This document shows, in pieces, positions 45,611 through 57,989 of a stretch of 64,000 nucleotides of DNA. Position 1 is the first letter of the stretch; the number at the start of each line of letters is the position of its first letter. Location: contig CAMZMU010000111.1 of the NCBI GenBank assembly GCA_947311845.1, positions 11,803,936 to 11,867,935 on the forward strand, given 5' to 3'. Source of the stretch: Poa pratensis. Taxonomy: Eukaryota > Streptophyta > Magnoliopsida > Poales > Poaceae. The notes under the pieces were generated by a model. That model did not search any database, was not told the origin of the DNA, and saw nothing but the letters and a program-made list of their open reading frames with translations. The translations under genes were made by a program, and so were the position numbers.

Positions 45611-47329
45611 TGAGGCACCACTTTATCTCGATCGAACGATAAAGGGTAATGCAAAGCTTGTAATATATGGCATCGTGCAGTATGATTGCAGGTAGCAAGC
45701 TTTCTGGGAGATGAACTGTACATGCATGTTGTCCAATGCAAATGAGTAGTACAGTTCAGTAGACAGGACATACAGTGTGTTATATTGCTCAATGGAAGTA
45801 GTTAGCAGCTCTGGCAACGCTATATTTACACTCTTTTAAGGATTCCCTACGAAATAAGAATCGAATCCTCTAATCATGCATGAACTTTCGAATTTCTGGT
45901 GGTTGAGCCAGGTGAACGCCACAGCCACATGCAAGCGTACGTGCATACGATCTGTACCTGTCGCTGGATCAATTCGGTGGCCGGGATGTGAGTATCAAGC
46001 AAAGGCTGATACTATCTCTGCTTTGCTTTTGTATCTGTTTTAAGAAAATAAATTTAAATTTAAAACAGCATTGTTGAGTGCGTATTCATTGGATTCGGTT
46101 TGCTCTATCTGAAATTTTGGACAGAACCTGTTGCACCCATCATATTAAAGCAAAAGATGGTTAAAGAAACGTTCAGCAAAAACTCATCTACACAACTAGA
46201 GAAATTCCTATATATGCCCCCAAAATAATCCTTACGCTAACAGAGACCTAGAATTAAGGGATATCGAGATAAGAGTGTTTTACACTACATCTGAGATCAG
46301 TACATCTATCCTGGCCGACACCTAGAATTAAGGATACCAAGACTTGCATGTGCCTAAAGGTACATACACCGGAACTATATCATGCATCCACCAAGTTCCA
46401 AGGACACCGTTTTATTTGTCTTGGTGCATAACACAAGGGACCATCAGTGGAAAGAAAGGGACGAACACAAAAACAGTGGAAGAGTGTTATAATTATAACA
46501 CAAAGACAGCGGCTGTAAAGACCGAATCGGCCGTTACTTGGTCGTTAGGATTGTGCCCATGTGCACACACCATGCATGGTCCGAATCCTGCGCCTTCTAG
46601 GGACGAGGTTGTCGGTTGACGGTTGGTGTAAGGCCTAGCATGTGGACGCAGCTACGGCCGTCTGGTCATGCATGAATTTGTATTCAGGGGTTTGGTGGCG
46701 TTGCATGAAGAAACGGTATTTCTTTTCTGAATAATGTTATATTTGTCATAGTCATCATACAGATAGAAGAATTTTTCATGAGGTTCAAATTTTTCATATG
46801 GAATTTTATGCAAAGTAACTCACAGGAAAAAAAAACTATGATTTCAAATCATCGAAATCAAATTCCTATAAATTCTTTTTGAACCAAACCATGCCTACTT
46901 GTTTCTCTATAAATTTTAACATGTTCTCCAAGGATAACCCCAGGACCGCATCAATTGATGCATATAACCATAAATTATTGAAAGTTTGGCAAGTCAGGAG
47001 AAACTAGCCCGATGCCACATGTATCGTGGTAGTAACTCCACCGGGGTTTTAATAAATAGGCAGAATCAATAGAAAAATACACAATTATTAGGCAAATTCT
47101 TCAAAAGAAATCACCACGCTTGCACAGATGATGATGAGTGCAACTGTAAATCGATCTCCGGATTTTCATCCCACACGCTTGGAGTCATCACCTTCAACAC
47201 AATGGCATGACGCGGGCGAGTGGATTACCGGATTCCACCGGAATATGTAGACTCACCGTTGAAGCTGCATAATGCTTGAGGAGAAATTAGAAATCATTGA
47301 TGTCTCATACCGCCATGCCTCTAGCCACT
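45611..47329. other. central spacer of the inverted duplication, nothing recognised
   Basis: AT-rich with short unsupported frames. No terminal repeats or domains were found. Confidence 0.4.
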
Positions 47330-47337
47330 ATCGCGCC

Positions 47338-47622
47338 TAACAATGGCAATGGGGCGGATTCGGACGGATATACCAAAACCATATCCAAATCCAAATCCAT
47401 TAGCGTCACTATGGCCTGTCCATGAAAGTATCCATGGGCATGGATGTCGCCCCATATCCAAACCCGTCAGATATCCACGATTAATGAATCGGAGTGATTG
47501 TTGTTGTTCCACTACCTCTCCAGTGTCCATTTTTCCTCGCCGGCGCCATTACACTCAGCCGCGTGCCCTTATCGGAGGAGATCAACCACATGCCTTGACT
47601 AGGAACGAATCGAGGGAAAAGT

Positions 47623-47682
<60 letters not shown>

Positions 47683-48178
47683 GGAGATGAGGGGTAGGAC
47701 ACTGCCGACCGGGAGAAGGCTTACCGCCGGAGAAGAAGGGTTGGTTGGGCGTATGGAACGGCCACCGGCGCGTCTTGCAGATTCCAGCCGACGGAGGAGG
47801 AGAGGAGGCATCGGTCCGTTCGAGACTTCCAGGAGATGAGGAGATGAGGCGGCTCCGTGCGCGTGTGGATGCGTTGATTACGCGCGGGAGTAGTTTAGGG
47901 TTAGTAATTATTAGTTATTGCGCGTGAGTTTCTATCATTAGGGAGTTGAGCCTCAGGAATAGGAAGAGATGGTACTAGAAAAAAATACATGTCTCGCTTA
48001 CATGTGGATCCCACATATTAGCCGGGTATCCAGTGGATATCCATGGAGGAATTTTTTTGCACGTGCCCACCCCATGAGTTAGCGGATATCCGCCCCATGA
48101 AATCCATGGGTAGAAACAACCCTCCAAACCCTTATTCACCGGGTCGGATATCCATGGATACCCGCTTTCTCATCCTTA
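47338..48178. mobile_element. hAT-type non-autonomous element, 8-bp target duplication
   Basis: ATCGCGCC is present on both sides (47330-47337, 48179-48186). The ends TAACAATGGCAATGGGGCGG and, inverted, TAAGGATGAGAAAGC fit hAT termini. Both ends carry several TATCCATGGGTAT-like subterminal repeats. It contains the GA microsatellite at 47624-47679. Confidence 0.8.
47624..47679. repeat. (GA)n microsatellite
   Basis: About 28 uninterrupted GA units. Ser-Leu and Arg-Glu open frames across it are artefacts. Confidence 0.97.
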
Positions 48179-48331
48179 ATCGCGCCACATTCAACTGAGC
48201 ATCAACATACATGAATTGATGCAGCCTAAAGAGTAAAGAGCCGACGTTAAAATTAGCTGAACTTCCTAGCTTAGCGAGCCTAGCTGAGCAGATTTGCGAA
48301 CCAGTTCTTGATATTGGAAGTTAGCTTAGTA

Positions 48332-48613
48332 GACTAGTCACAGTGGGAGTAACATGAGTAGTAACATCAGTGCCACGTAGCCAAAAAAATCTGATGTGAC
48401 AGGTAATTAATGAGAAGATAGATGGTTGTGGACTTGTGGTAACATAGTATGTTACCGTAACATCACACATTTCAATCCAAAAGGTGTATAAACTAATAAA
48501 TATGACATTACACACATGTTACTCCCCACTATGGATGGAGGTAGTAATTTAGAATAGTAACATATGCATATATGCATGCTCCTAGTCTAAATTATTCCCC
48601 ATTGTGAGCAGCC
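48332..48613. mobile_element. Tourist-like MITE
   Basis: GACTAGTCACAGTGGGAGTA at the left, its diverged inverse (TTCCCCATTGTGAGCAGCC) at the right; GTA flanks both ends. It is the same family as 53281-53561. Confidence 0.7.
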
Positions 48614-49078
48614 GTAGGCTTGGTAAGCAGGTTCACGATCAAGCCAGCCCTTGATCTCAGATGTCTAAGCATCGATCATCCCATCCATACAAATCAATCA
48701 TCAACAAATCACATCGCACGAAAAAACTTAGCGTTGTTGCACACAACACACTAGCCGTCCCTGCTTAATTAGCGTCAGGGTTGGTTCTGTCAAATCAAGC
48801 CGTGAATCAAGGAATCGGGACATCAACCACGTGTAAGCTAAATTTGTCTCCGACCGACAGCATCAGACTTACTCGCTCGTCGTCACAGCCGAAATCAGGG
48901 TCGAAACTTCTCTCCGGCCTCGTGGTTTCACGCCTTGCCGCCGCACCACCGAGCAGGCGCGCCTATTTTTTTATTTCGATTTCCCTAGCGGCTGGAGCCT
49001 TCTTCGCCACGGACAAAGAACATCACAAAATTCAGAAGAAAAGCCAAAGAACGGGAAATCCATTTTGCGTAGCACGGG

Positions 49079-50025
49079 TATATGCTCCCACTGTTCAGAA
49101 AACATATTTTAAAATGTAAAAAAAAAATCGGGTGTACCTCTCAACATTCTATGCTTTCCCACAAAATTTAAAGAAAAAATAACATTTTCATGTGTACTAT
49201 GTTAAAATGACAAAAACAATGTCGTGTGGAACTCATTTTCTAGCACACAAAATTGTCTTTTTTACACAAGTCATAAAAATCTTTTCTTCGTGGAAATTTA
49301 TGTGTCAACATGAAATATCCAAATGTACAACCAATTTTTTTGTTAAAACTTTTGTATTTTAAAATATTTTTAAATTTATTTTGCGTAATGGGAGTATATA
49401 ATCTTATGAGTCAAAACTCCATCCCGAACCTCACACCATGTTGACTTCCTGCTAGTGGGCGCTGGCCGCTGTCGCCGACGCACGACACGATGCTTCTATC
49501 CTCAACAATAAGGGCTTGTTTACCGGAAAGTCATTTTGACTTCCGAGGTCCACTGAGCTCCTCGCTTTTTTGAAAAATTTAAAAATATATTTAAACGTTT
49601 CAGGAAAATCTGAAAAAAAAATATTCATCTTCTTAATGATATATTCTATACAAAATATCAATGCAAAATATAATACGTTTTGAGCTACATAAAGATTACT
49701 CCCTCCGATCCTAAAAAAGTGTCGCCGGCTGTACTGTTAATCCGTACGTGGTCAGTTCATTGTCAGTGTCACTTATACCGGATCGGAGGTAGTACAAAAG
49801 TTGAAAATTTGATACTACATATTGTTCACTGTACCCAGATATGCATATTTGTCATTTTTGTGTAGCTCAAAACGTAAAGCATTTTGCATTGACATTCTGA
49901 CACTTGTAGGATATATCATTGGGAATAGGAACGATTTATTTCAGATTTGTTTGAAACTTTTCAATATATTTTAAATTTTTAGAAAAAAAGAGAAATCATT
50001 GGAGCTCGGGAGCACCAAATCTCCA
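49079..50025. repeat. two AT-rich inverted-repeat elements, the second interrupted by a Stowaway
   Basis: About 49079-49400 has ends TATATGCTCCCA and (inverted) TATACTCCCAT. About 49520-50025 is a foldback with arms of roughly 200 bases: TCAATGCAAAAT and CGTTTTGAGCTACA occur in one arm and inverted in the other. The loop carries the Stowaway at 49699-49792. Not coding; the ORFs here are shadows. Confidence 0.6.
49699..49792. mobile_element. Stowaway MITE
   Basis: CTCCCTCCGATCC at the left and GGATCGGAGGTAG at the right, with TA on both sides. 94 bp. Confidence 0.9.
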
Positions 50026-51059
50026 CTACTTGTTTACTACTTTGACTAGTGGTGTATTTTCATCTGAAGGGGATTGAGGATGCGAGGGTGTTTGGTGAAA
50101 TCTTTCATTTCACCTAATCCATTCAAATCCCACAAAAAAAATCTTCGACTCAAATACACTAGTATGAGGTAGAGTTTAAAAAAAAAAACGGAGGCAAAAG
50201 TTGTGCCCCTGCACTAAAATGAGGCGGTTCGTGGGGGTATATCTTGGTATTATCTCTTAGAAAACCGGCTTAGTAAACGCACAACTCGGGATATTCCGGG
50301 ATGAGGAATAATCCTCTACATTCCCTAAAATACATTTCATACACCCTGCAAGTAAACAAGACCTCGTGGAATTGGAATTATCGGGTATTGAGTTCTTGCT
50401 GGTTGACGACACGGCTTATGCGTTTCTTCGTGGCTGGTGCTTTGGTTGATGAAGCTTAATTAAATGTGGAGGAATTGAGGTGGAAAGTACGATAGGGGTA
50501 GGGAGTTGAAGGTATCTCAGAACTGATTCGAGACAAACACGCGCGAGATATATGGATGAAACTTGTCCCAATTTGATATATATATGAACCTAACAGACAG
50601 CAATTTATTCGAGTATGGTATGGATACGCTATTGCATCTTCTCCGAGTGTAATAAATGAAGAATGTATGTTGGGCGTATCAACCTCGCGACCAATTATCG
50701 TGTATGCTTCTCTTCTGGCGACTGAATCTCATCCAACGACATGTACAGACCGTCAGGCCATATGCATGGCTGCAGTGGGGTTTTCTCAACTACGGATTCG
50801 AAATCCGAATGGTAAGGATGATGAGATCTCATGGATGATCAGGGACCCGATTCTGAATTATGTCCATGCATATCGGTAGTTGCTCTGCCTTACTCCCCAT
50901 GTACAAATGAAAAAGGAGAAAACAGATGCGCATATGCAGGTTGCAGGATTCAGAACAACAGGTTTCTCTGCGTATCTCGTCATCTGGACACTACCTCCCT
51001 ACTGCATTATTAGACGTCAAAGACATGGAGGGTTCGTCGTGAAAGCCGAGATCAATTAT
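50026..51059. other. intergenic, no gene recognised
   Basis: Short overlapping open frames at 50656-51013 have ordinary composition, but no recognisable domain, no start context and no conserved partner in the other arm. Confidence 0.4.
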
Positions 51060-51440
51060 GATTATGAACCACCATATAATCGTATACGCGGTCTCGCTGG
51101 TCGGCCTCGGGTCACATGGTGCACAGATCAAATTATTCATCCCCGATTATACAACTGCAGGAATACTGCAAAAGTCGCAAAACAAGGCAAGCCGAAGACA
51201 TTCTCTTGGCTGGCACGAGAATCGAATGATCGAATGCGTTTGGGTCGCTCCTCTCGTGAATGACAGGTAAAGTGTGGTAGTACAAGGCATTAAGGCTTGT
51301 ATGATAAGCATTAGCGAGAGCCAAAAGGCATCGTAATGATGCTCGATGCACACTCATATGTGCATTTGAGGGAGGAGTAGATCAAAGATGGTCGTGGGTC
51401 ATTACGAATTCTTAATTGTTGTGTTATCGAAACAACCGGT
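51060..51440 (-). repeat. right-arm far-upstream block of the EXPB inverted duplication
   Basis: Partner of 45240-45610 in inverted orientation (see there). The small frames here (51058-51270 plus, 51133-51357 minus) are not shared between the copies. Confidence 0.7.
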
Positions 51441-52086
51441 GACAACTGCCTCATGTGATATTAGTTGACCTTAGAGTGTGGCGGCATTCCAATGGAATCT
51501 TCCATGCTTAGAGAGAAACATCATAGGATTAATTGCTAAATAGGAATAATCATAAAGATCCGATTAATGACTCGTTTTCACTAGCGTGGTTACCTTGACC
51601 AAGGTTTCAAAACTAGATATCATATTTCAAAACCAAGGAGACCGGTTTAGACATGTCGTAGGAGCCATCCCATAGGTTAGTAGATTCGACAGAAACTTGG
51701 TTCTCCGGCTCCTTTCTAGATAGATCAACTCACCCAAAAATGAAACTATCCACAAATCCCGTCACTGTCATTTTGTAAGCACTTGTCAGTGTTGTAATAG
51801 TATCTAAGAGGCTTTGTGCCCACCTTCGATCCGTGGTAGAGAAGTGCAGTTTTATGCTAGAAGTTTCTCTCAAAAGCTCTGCTCGCAATGCAGCCCCCAT
51901 CAGCAGTACTCTCGGCAGCCCCAATTGTTAAGGAAGCACACACCTAAATAAGATAACTAAGAAGCAAGAGATAGATGACAACACTCACAAGTTATATTTC
52001 ATAATAAGAATAGACTACATGCAAATTCTATACAACTGTCTTACTGACAAAGGTTTAAAACCGTATAACTTATAAAGGAAGGAGGG
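51441..52086. other. intergenic, no gene recognised
   Basis: Nothing supported. Position 51730-51924 (minus) is a short frame without a domain. Confidence 0.4.
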
Positions 52087-52476
52087 GATGTTGATGCATC
52101 ATATAATACAATCTTGCACACGGGTTCGACGGGTTGTATCCTGAGGGATGCACGTGGGCATTTTGTTGGACCTAATAGTCATGTTGATGATGTTGATATG
52201 GCTGAAGCAATGGCGCTACACCATGGTTTGGAGCTTGCAATTCATATGGGATGTAACCGCACTGTCGTCAACTCGGATAGTTCAACGATTGTAGAAGCTT
52301 TGAACAATGAGAGTCAATTTCGTGGATCGACAGCAGCGATTCTTCAGGATTGTCTTCAGTTAGCAAGAGAGTTTGTAATAGTAACTTTTGTTCACTGCCC
52401 TAGAGAATCAAATGAGGCGGCGGATGAAATTGCGAGGCATGCGCTGGTAGCGCCTGGAATGTGGGTAGATGCATGA
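52087..52476 (+). pseudogene. RNase H-like (RVT_3) domain fragment
   Basis: An open frame from about 52087 to the stop at 52476 covers one whole RNase H fold. The expected acidic residues are visible in GDVDASYN (first Asp), MAEAMALHHGLELA (Glu), VNSDSSTIVEAL (Asp) and RESNEAADEIARHA (last Asp). This RVT_3 family is found in plant non-LTR elements and as free-standing domains in grasses. No reverse transcriptase or endonuclease precedes it, and no ATG lies before the first Asp, so it is most likely the stranded 3' end of a LINE-type element; a free-standing gene with upstream exons is the alternative. Confidence 0.7.
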
Positions 52477-52582
52477 CCCACCAGATTTTGTAATGCCTAG
52501 GCTTGTGAAGGCTCACTATTGTTGTAAAAAAATTTGGGCTTCAAACTAATGGTTTTATACTATTCACCCGGGGCATTAGTTA

Positions 52583-52825
52583 GACTACCCACAATGGGAG
52601 TATCATGCATTACATGCATGCAAAAATCTGACGTGGCACTGTAATTAATGATGAGAGAATATGTAGTGGTAACATAACGCATTTAAATGCATATTGAGTC
52701 TACAAACACAATAAATGCACTGTTACATGATACTACACTTATGTTACTACCCACTATGAGTTTAGTAACATAGAGTAGTATCATGTGCATGATATCACTA
52801 TATGATACTCTCCATTGTGACAGTC
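52583..52825. mobile_element. Tourist-like MITE
   Basis: GACTACCCACAATGGGAGTA at the left; the inverse of GACTGTCACAATGGAGAGTA at the right. TTA precedes it; the right duplicate is not preserved. Confidence 0.6.
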
Positions 52826-52849
52826 ACAATGCATCGTATCTTAACTTGT

Positions 52850-53690
52850 ATCTTAGTGTAATTAATGGTTGTTTAGATACGGTTGTCCCATTGCATTGTA
52901 TCTTGGCACTGTATCTAAAAAGCATGCCATTAAATGTGATCTTTGATCAATATTGCCATCAGCCTTTGTAGCCTATTTGTGGCAGATGCCACAAGCACGC
53001 CAAAGCACAAGCCAAAATGATCAATACTCCCTCCTTCGGATTCAGTCTACATCCTGTAAAATTTCAGACAAATTAGGTTATCATTTATTAGTACTACTTT
53101 TGCACATCTCACAATGCATAATAATTATGATCTCACAAGAAACAAAACACCCATTGGTTAAACCAAAATTAATTAATGCAATCCATGCATGGGAAATACT
53201 CCCTCTATTCCAAATTAATTGACGCAATTTTAGTATGTACTAAAACTGCATCAATTAATTTGGAACGGAGTGAGTAGTAAGGCTGCTCACAGTGGAAGTA
53301 ACTAAGGTGGTAACATAGATGACACCTAAGTAAAAAAGATGATGTGACAGCTAATTAATGAGGAGAGAGCCAATAGAGTAACATAGCTAGTTACCATCAC
53401 ATAGCGTTTCCCAAGACATGATGAGCTAGTTACCGACAAGCTAATAAATGACACCATCTATGTTACTCTCTTGATGTTATTTTGCACTGTGAGGGTAGTA
53501 ACATAGACTAGTAAAACATGTTTATGTTACTAGTCTTAGTTACTCTCCACTGTGACTAGTCTAAACCGGTGCATGCATTGGTGTAGACTCTCTCCCTCTC
53601 AATTAACAAGGTTGAGCCCACCCAAAATGTAGAATGATTGTGAACAAATTTTGAACCTATGATGTAGATTAAATCCGAACGGAGGGAGTA
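52850..53690. mobile_element. Stowaway-type element (53027-53688) with two nested MITEs
   Basis: Outer ends CTCCCTCCTTCGGATTCAGT and (inverted) CTCCCTCCGTTCGGATTTAA with TA on both sides. Inside lie a Stowaway at 53199-53274 (TA duplicates) and a Tourist-like MITE at 53281-53561 (TAA duplicates at 53278-53280 and 53562-53564). Positions 52850-53026 hold short atcttag repeats and no gene. Confidence 0.8.
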
Positions 53691-54733
53691 TTGCGTTATA
53701 TCTTTACATGTACAACACAAATCAATTTGCAATTACACCCTGAGCTAAAAATCAAATGATTAGTCAGGGATAAATCATACTGCCTAACATATATATGAGT
53801 TTTGTCTTGTATAAATAATGAACTGACACGCATCAGCATGTGTATCACCTATTTCATAAAGAAGTACAAACCACATGCACCAGACAATGAAGCATACCAA
53901 TCTATACATAGAAAACTTAATCACAAATTAGGCCCAAATTCTCAAGCTCAAAATCATTACCACAAGTTTGGTGGAGACCTGCCACTCGAGGCATCAGCAG
54001 CCAAATAAGAATTAGGTGAAGCACCATAGCTTGGTCGCATAAGCATAGGGCGTGGAAGTGGTGCCGCTAAGGCTGGATCAGCGGCCCTTTCCCCTGCTGG
54101 CTTCTCCGATGAGCCATACGGCCGGCCGGCCGGCGCTGGGTGTGGACGCGTTCTCTACGGCTGCACGTGAGCTGCAAGGAGTGAAGATGACGGTGGATTT
54201 GGGGGCGGCTGCTCAGTTGAAGGTGGGCAGCGAGCTGCAGGTCGCTGGGACTTTGTGGCCGCCGGGAGGCGCGAGATTTGGAAGGAATTAAGGGATGGCG
54301 CGAGATTTGGAAGGAATTAGGGGATAGCGCGCGCTGGACGGACATGGCTTGGGACGAAGGCGCGCGCGGGCAAAGAAATTTGGGGAAGAAGACGCGCGGT
54401 GTGGAGAATTTCGGGGAGGAAGACGCGCACGGGATCGCCATGTCCATTAACTCGCCTCGGTTACGACGATAAGAGTCGTATCGTAAACAAGATACGATCA
54501 GGCTCTCTATCTGCTTTAATTATGGTTCCACGTCATATTTTTGCTGATGTGGCAAGTTTAGATACAGTACACGCTGTAGCATTGTGACCGCCCTTAGTTC
54601 TAGTACATCAAGTTTGACCCTAGAAGAAAGTGCTCGCTTATAGCAGGTACATCCTCCCAGATTAAATTTGTAAACATGTGCGTTTTTTCTACTGTACTTC
54701 GCAATGTATTCTTTTACATGACTTGAGATCGTA
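53691..54733. other. intergenic, GC-rich island without a recognised gene
   Basis: At 54050-54440 the composition turns GC-rich, with long frames on both strands, repeated gcgagatttggaaggaatta (54269-54320) and ggggaagaagacgcgcg (54380-54430). It may be a transposon interior; no domain is seen. Confidence 0.4.
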
Positions 54734-54826
54734 CTCCCTCCGATCCTAAAAATCTGTCGTAGCTTGTACTAGGATTTGTACATAATCAATTCTCTCCTCA
54801 CGACAATTTTTCTGAATTGGAGGTAG
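54734..54826. mobile_element. Stowaway MITE upstream of EXPB gene 2
   Basis: CTCCCTCCGATCCTAAAAAT at the left, inverse of CTACCTCCAATTCAGAAAAA at the right; TA on both sides. Lies about 120 bases before the TATA box and is absent from gene 1. Confidence 0.85.
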
Positions 54827-54949
54827 TATTATTTTGTAGGTACTGCATACCCATAATTGTTCGGTTAGCTTTTTCTTCCAACACCAACTTGTCACGTTCT
54901 CCTCAATAATTCGCCACGTACGTCTGCAACCGCCGGCCCCAAATGTTCA

Positions 54950-54959
54950 CTATAAATAC
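54950..54959 (+). promoter_or_regulatory. TATA box of EXPB gene 2
   Basis: CTATAAATAC about 100 bases before the ATG, in the same TTCACTATAAATAC context as gene 1. Upstream CAGACGTACGTGGC and GAATTATTGAGG (read on the minus strand) are shared with the gene 1 promoter. Confidence 0.8.
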
Positions 54960-55057
54960 TTGTGTCGTGACCACTCCTTCAACTCACCCAACGAACATTC
55001 GAGCTAAGCTTATCTAGCTCTTAGCCGCTGAAGCTCGAGCTTGAACAGCAGCTAGCA

Positions 55058-56117
55058 ATGGCGAAAACCTGCACCTTAGCCCTACTCGGCGCACTGGTGG
55101 TGCTCTCACTTCTTGTGAGCCCCATTGCTTGCTCACGCAACCTCGCCAAGGCTCCAGTCAAGGCCGCCGCAAAAAACAAAACTGCCACCTATAGTAACCC
55201 CTCTGCTTCTGCCGCCGCTTACGTCTCCCGCGGCTGGTCTGCCGCCGGCGCGACGTACTACGGCAACCCCAACGGCGACGGAGGCGAGGGTTAGTGTTTG
55301 CTTTCTTTTATGGTCTATCGGTCTTATGCATTGGACGACCTGCATCATACCCCCATTCATCGAGCTGAAACTGACAATGAAACAAATTTGCAGGTGGCGC
55401 GTGCGGCTACCAAACCGCTGTCGGGCAGAAACCGTTCTCGTCGATGATCGCCGCCGGGAGCACACCACTGTTCTTGGGAGGCGAGGGCTGCGGCGCGTGC
55501 TACGATGTAAGCACAGCTCATCACTACTATAACCCTTCCATTGATGGAGCAAAGTGGTCGCCTGGTCCTGACAAAATCTGTTCATCTGTACTCCGCAGGT
55601 TATGTGCTCGAGCAACACGGCGTGCTCTCGCAAGCCCGTGACCGTCGTCATCACCGACCTGAGCCCCGGCAACCTCTACCCCGGCGAGCCGGCCCATTTC
55701 GACATGAGCGGCACCGCCTTGGGCGCCATGGCCAAGCCTGGCCAGGCCGACAAACTCCGTGCTGGCGGTGTCATCAGAATCCAGTACAAGAGGGTACCAT
55801 GCAAGTACCCCGGCGTGAAGATCACCTTCAGGGTGGACCAGGGCTCCAACCCCTTCTACTTCAAGACCCTGATCGAGTTCGAGGACGACGATGGCGACCT
55901 CAAGGCCGTCGCCCTGAAGATGGCCGGCAGCCGCTCCTGGACACCCATGGTGCACGACTGGGGCGCACTGTGGCGCCTCAACAACGGCCAGAGGCTGCGC
56001 GCGCCCTTCTCGCTCCGCCTCACCTCTGACTCCGGCAGGAAGCTCGACGCCATGAACGTCATCCCCGCCACCTGGAGGGCCGGAGGCACGTATCGGTCCT
56101 TGGTCAACTACCCCTGA
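55058..56117 (+). CDS. EXPB: beta-expansin, gene 2 (3 exons, 287 aa)
   Basis: Exons 55058-55289, 55394-55506 and 55599-56117, with GT-AG introns. Signal peptide in residues 1-26 ([20 protein letters not shown]). Barrel domain with [34 protein letters not shown] and HFDMSG; C-terminal domain with [34 protein letters not shown] and TYRSLVNYP. Intron positions 1 and 2 match gene 1 exactly (exon 2 is 113 bases in both), but the third intron, after QYKR, is absent. Where gene 1 and gene 3 have a CPGGxC motif, this protein reads [20 protein letters not shown], so two cysteines are lost, as in pollen group-1 allergens. Expected role as for gene 1: apoplastic wall loosening. Confidence 0.95.
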
Positions 56118-57989
56118 TCTTACGGCTTCATTTATCTGTCTCCATTTTCACTGCGCCGTGCTTGAGAGTGTAGTAATTAAGGTCGTCCCGTGTGTGAATT
56201 TATACCGCGGAAGAAATGCACGTCCGGGTACTGCAAGAGGCGTCGCCGAAGAGGTGGCCTCTGCAGTCCCCTAGCGATGTGTCTATTTTTTTGTAATTCC
56301 TCTGCTCTGTAATTTTGTTCGTGATGAGAAGCTTTGGCTGCGACTAAAGTTGCATGTCGATTGTATCAAAGTTGTGTGTATTTCTACACGCAATCCTTGA
56401 GTGAAATGAATGAATTGTCACATGATTGAAATATGCATCGTCTCTCTGAACTCCTGAATTCTGCATAACATTCAAATTGCAACTGAACAAAATCATGTAT
56501 AACCAAATCATGTACTGCGATTTTCTGGACAATGAGATCAACCTTGGAAATTACAGCACATGCGTGCTGGTGCAGATTACCAAAGTCTGATTTTTTTTTC
56601 CTTCACGAAACGTGGTGCACGCAGATTGCAGCTACTCTGTAGCAGCATTACATTTCTCGCATGGACAATAGGGAGCACTTGGCCCCTCCTGGTAGCTGCG
56701 CTATTATTTTTGCTCGCCTGTCATGCTGGCTGCTTGCCAACGATCACACATGCAAGATCCCCAAAAAGGTAGACAAACAAGCAGAGGCTTGAATGTTACA
56801 AATGCAAATAACGCATTGCCCTACTCAATTATTAACACCAACATTTTTTAGAAGTGTATTAATGGAGAGTTTTCGGTTGTACTTAGAATCAGTAATGCTA
56901 CAGTACTTTACAAATCTACGTACAAGCTTCGATTGCGTCTTTTCGAATTAAGAGCGATTCGGTTGTATTTGCTCGCCTTTTTTTTATTTGTGAGCACACC
57001 ACTAGTGTTTGTTGACGGTCAAAGAAGGTTTGGTCCATTGTGCTTATCGTCATAGGACCCATGTAATAGATCGTGTGTATGTTGGTGTGTTTTCGCATGT
57101 TAATTTTTATTTTGGGGCAGGTTTTTCAAGTGTTATGGTATATGATTAAATCCCCACTGCTGCATCCTTTTATCCTGACTCCATCCTCTACCCTTCAAGT
57201 ATCATCAATTTCTTAGGGTATTTGGCTCAGCAAGTAAAATAAAAACTTATTGGGTCGGACACGATGTGGTAGTTTGTAATAGGTAATAAAATTCGAGTCT
57301 TACATCTAGATCTAATAATATTAATGTCACAATCCAAGGGGGAAGCCAGAGCGCGGGCAACAACGGGAGCAGCCGTACTGGCTGCTCTTCTACCGGCGCC
57401 CCAGATTTAGGGTGCGGGCTTGCTCTAAACTTTCTTTCTGTGAATGAATCGAAACGTAAAGTTTTTTGTTTTCTTGAAAAAAATAACCCATCAAATTGTC
57501 ATAATATATATAGAATTTCTCTAAACAAAATTCGAAATGGGGAGTTACCCAGCCTCTACATCGAGAAGATGCATATGATCTTTATTTCATTTATTCAAAT
57601 AGAATATATCTAGGGCATATTATTTCCATCGTCTCTTGCTCTGCTACAACTTCTGCTTTTGTTTTCTTTTTGAGAAAATGCTTCAACTTCTCAAGATATA
57701 CCAACAAATGTGGAATGTAATTACCCAAGTATGAATACGTGTATCACGTGCTCATGTAGCTATCGTACGATCCACACCGTGGCATTAATTTGAATCTGCT
57801 AAACGAGAGACGGTCTTAATTTCTTCCTTTCCCGTGCCGCTGCTGGTGCAGGGTCGAGTCTCTCGGCTACAACTTCTCAAGATCAATGTGCTCATGGAGG
57901 CTATATCGATCATCATGCTTTTTCAGTTTTCACGAGTCGCGGGGGGAAACGAGCGGCCATGAACGGGAGTCTCTCTTCCTCCCGTGCTG
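56118..57989. other. 3' flank of EXPB gene 2, no gene recognised
   Basis: The first ~150 bases align with the flank of gene 1. The rest is AT-rich with no supported feature. Confidence 0.5.

Noticed and set aside
47343..47811. Frames ending in long Arg-Glu or Ser-Leu runs
   Set aside because: Translation of the GA microsatellite within a hAT element.
54052..54447. GC-rich frames on both strands upstream of EXPB gene 2
   Set aside because: Short direct repeats and absence of any domain or conserved partner in the left arm argue against a gene.
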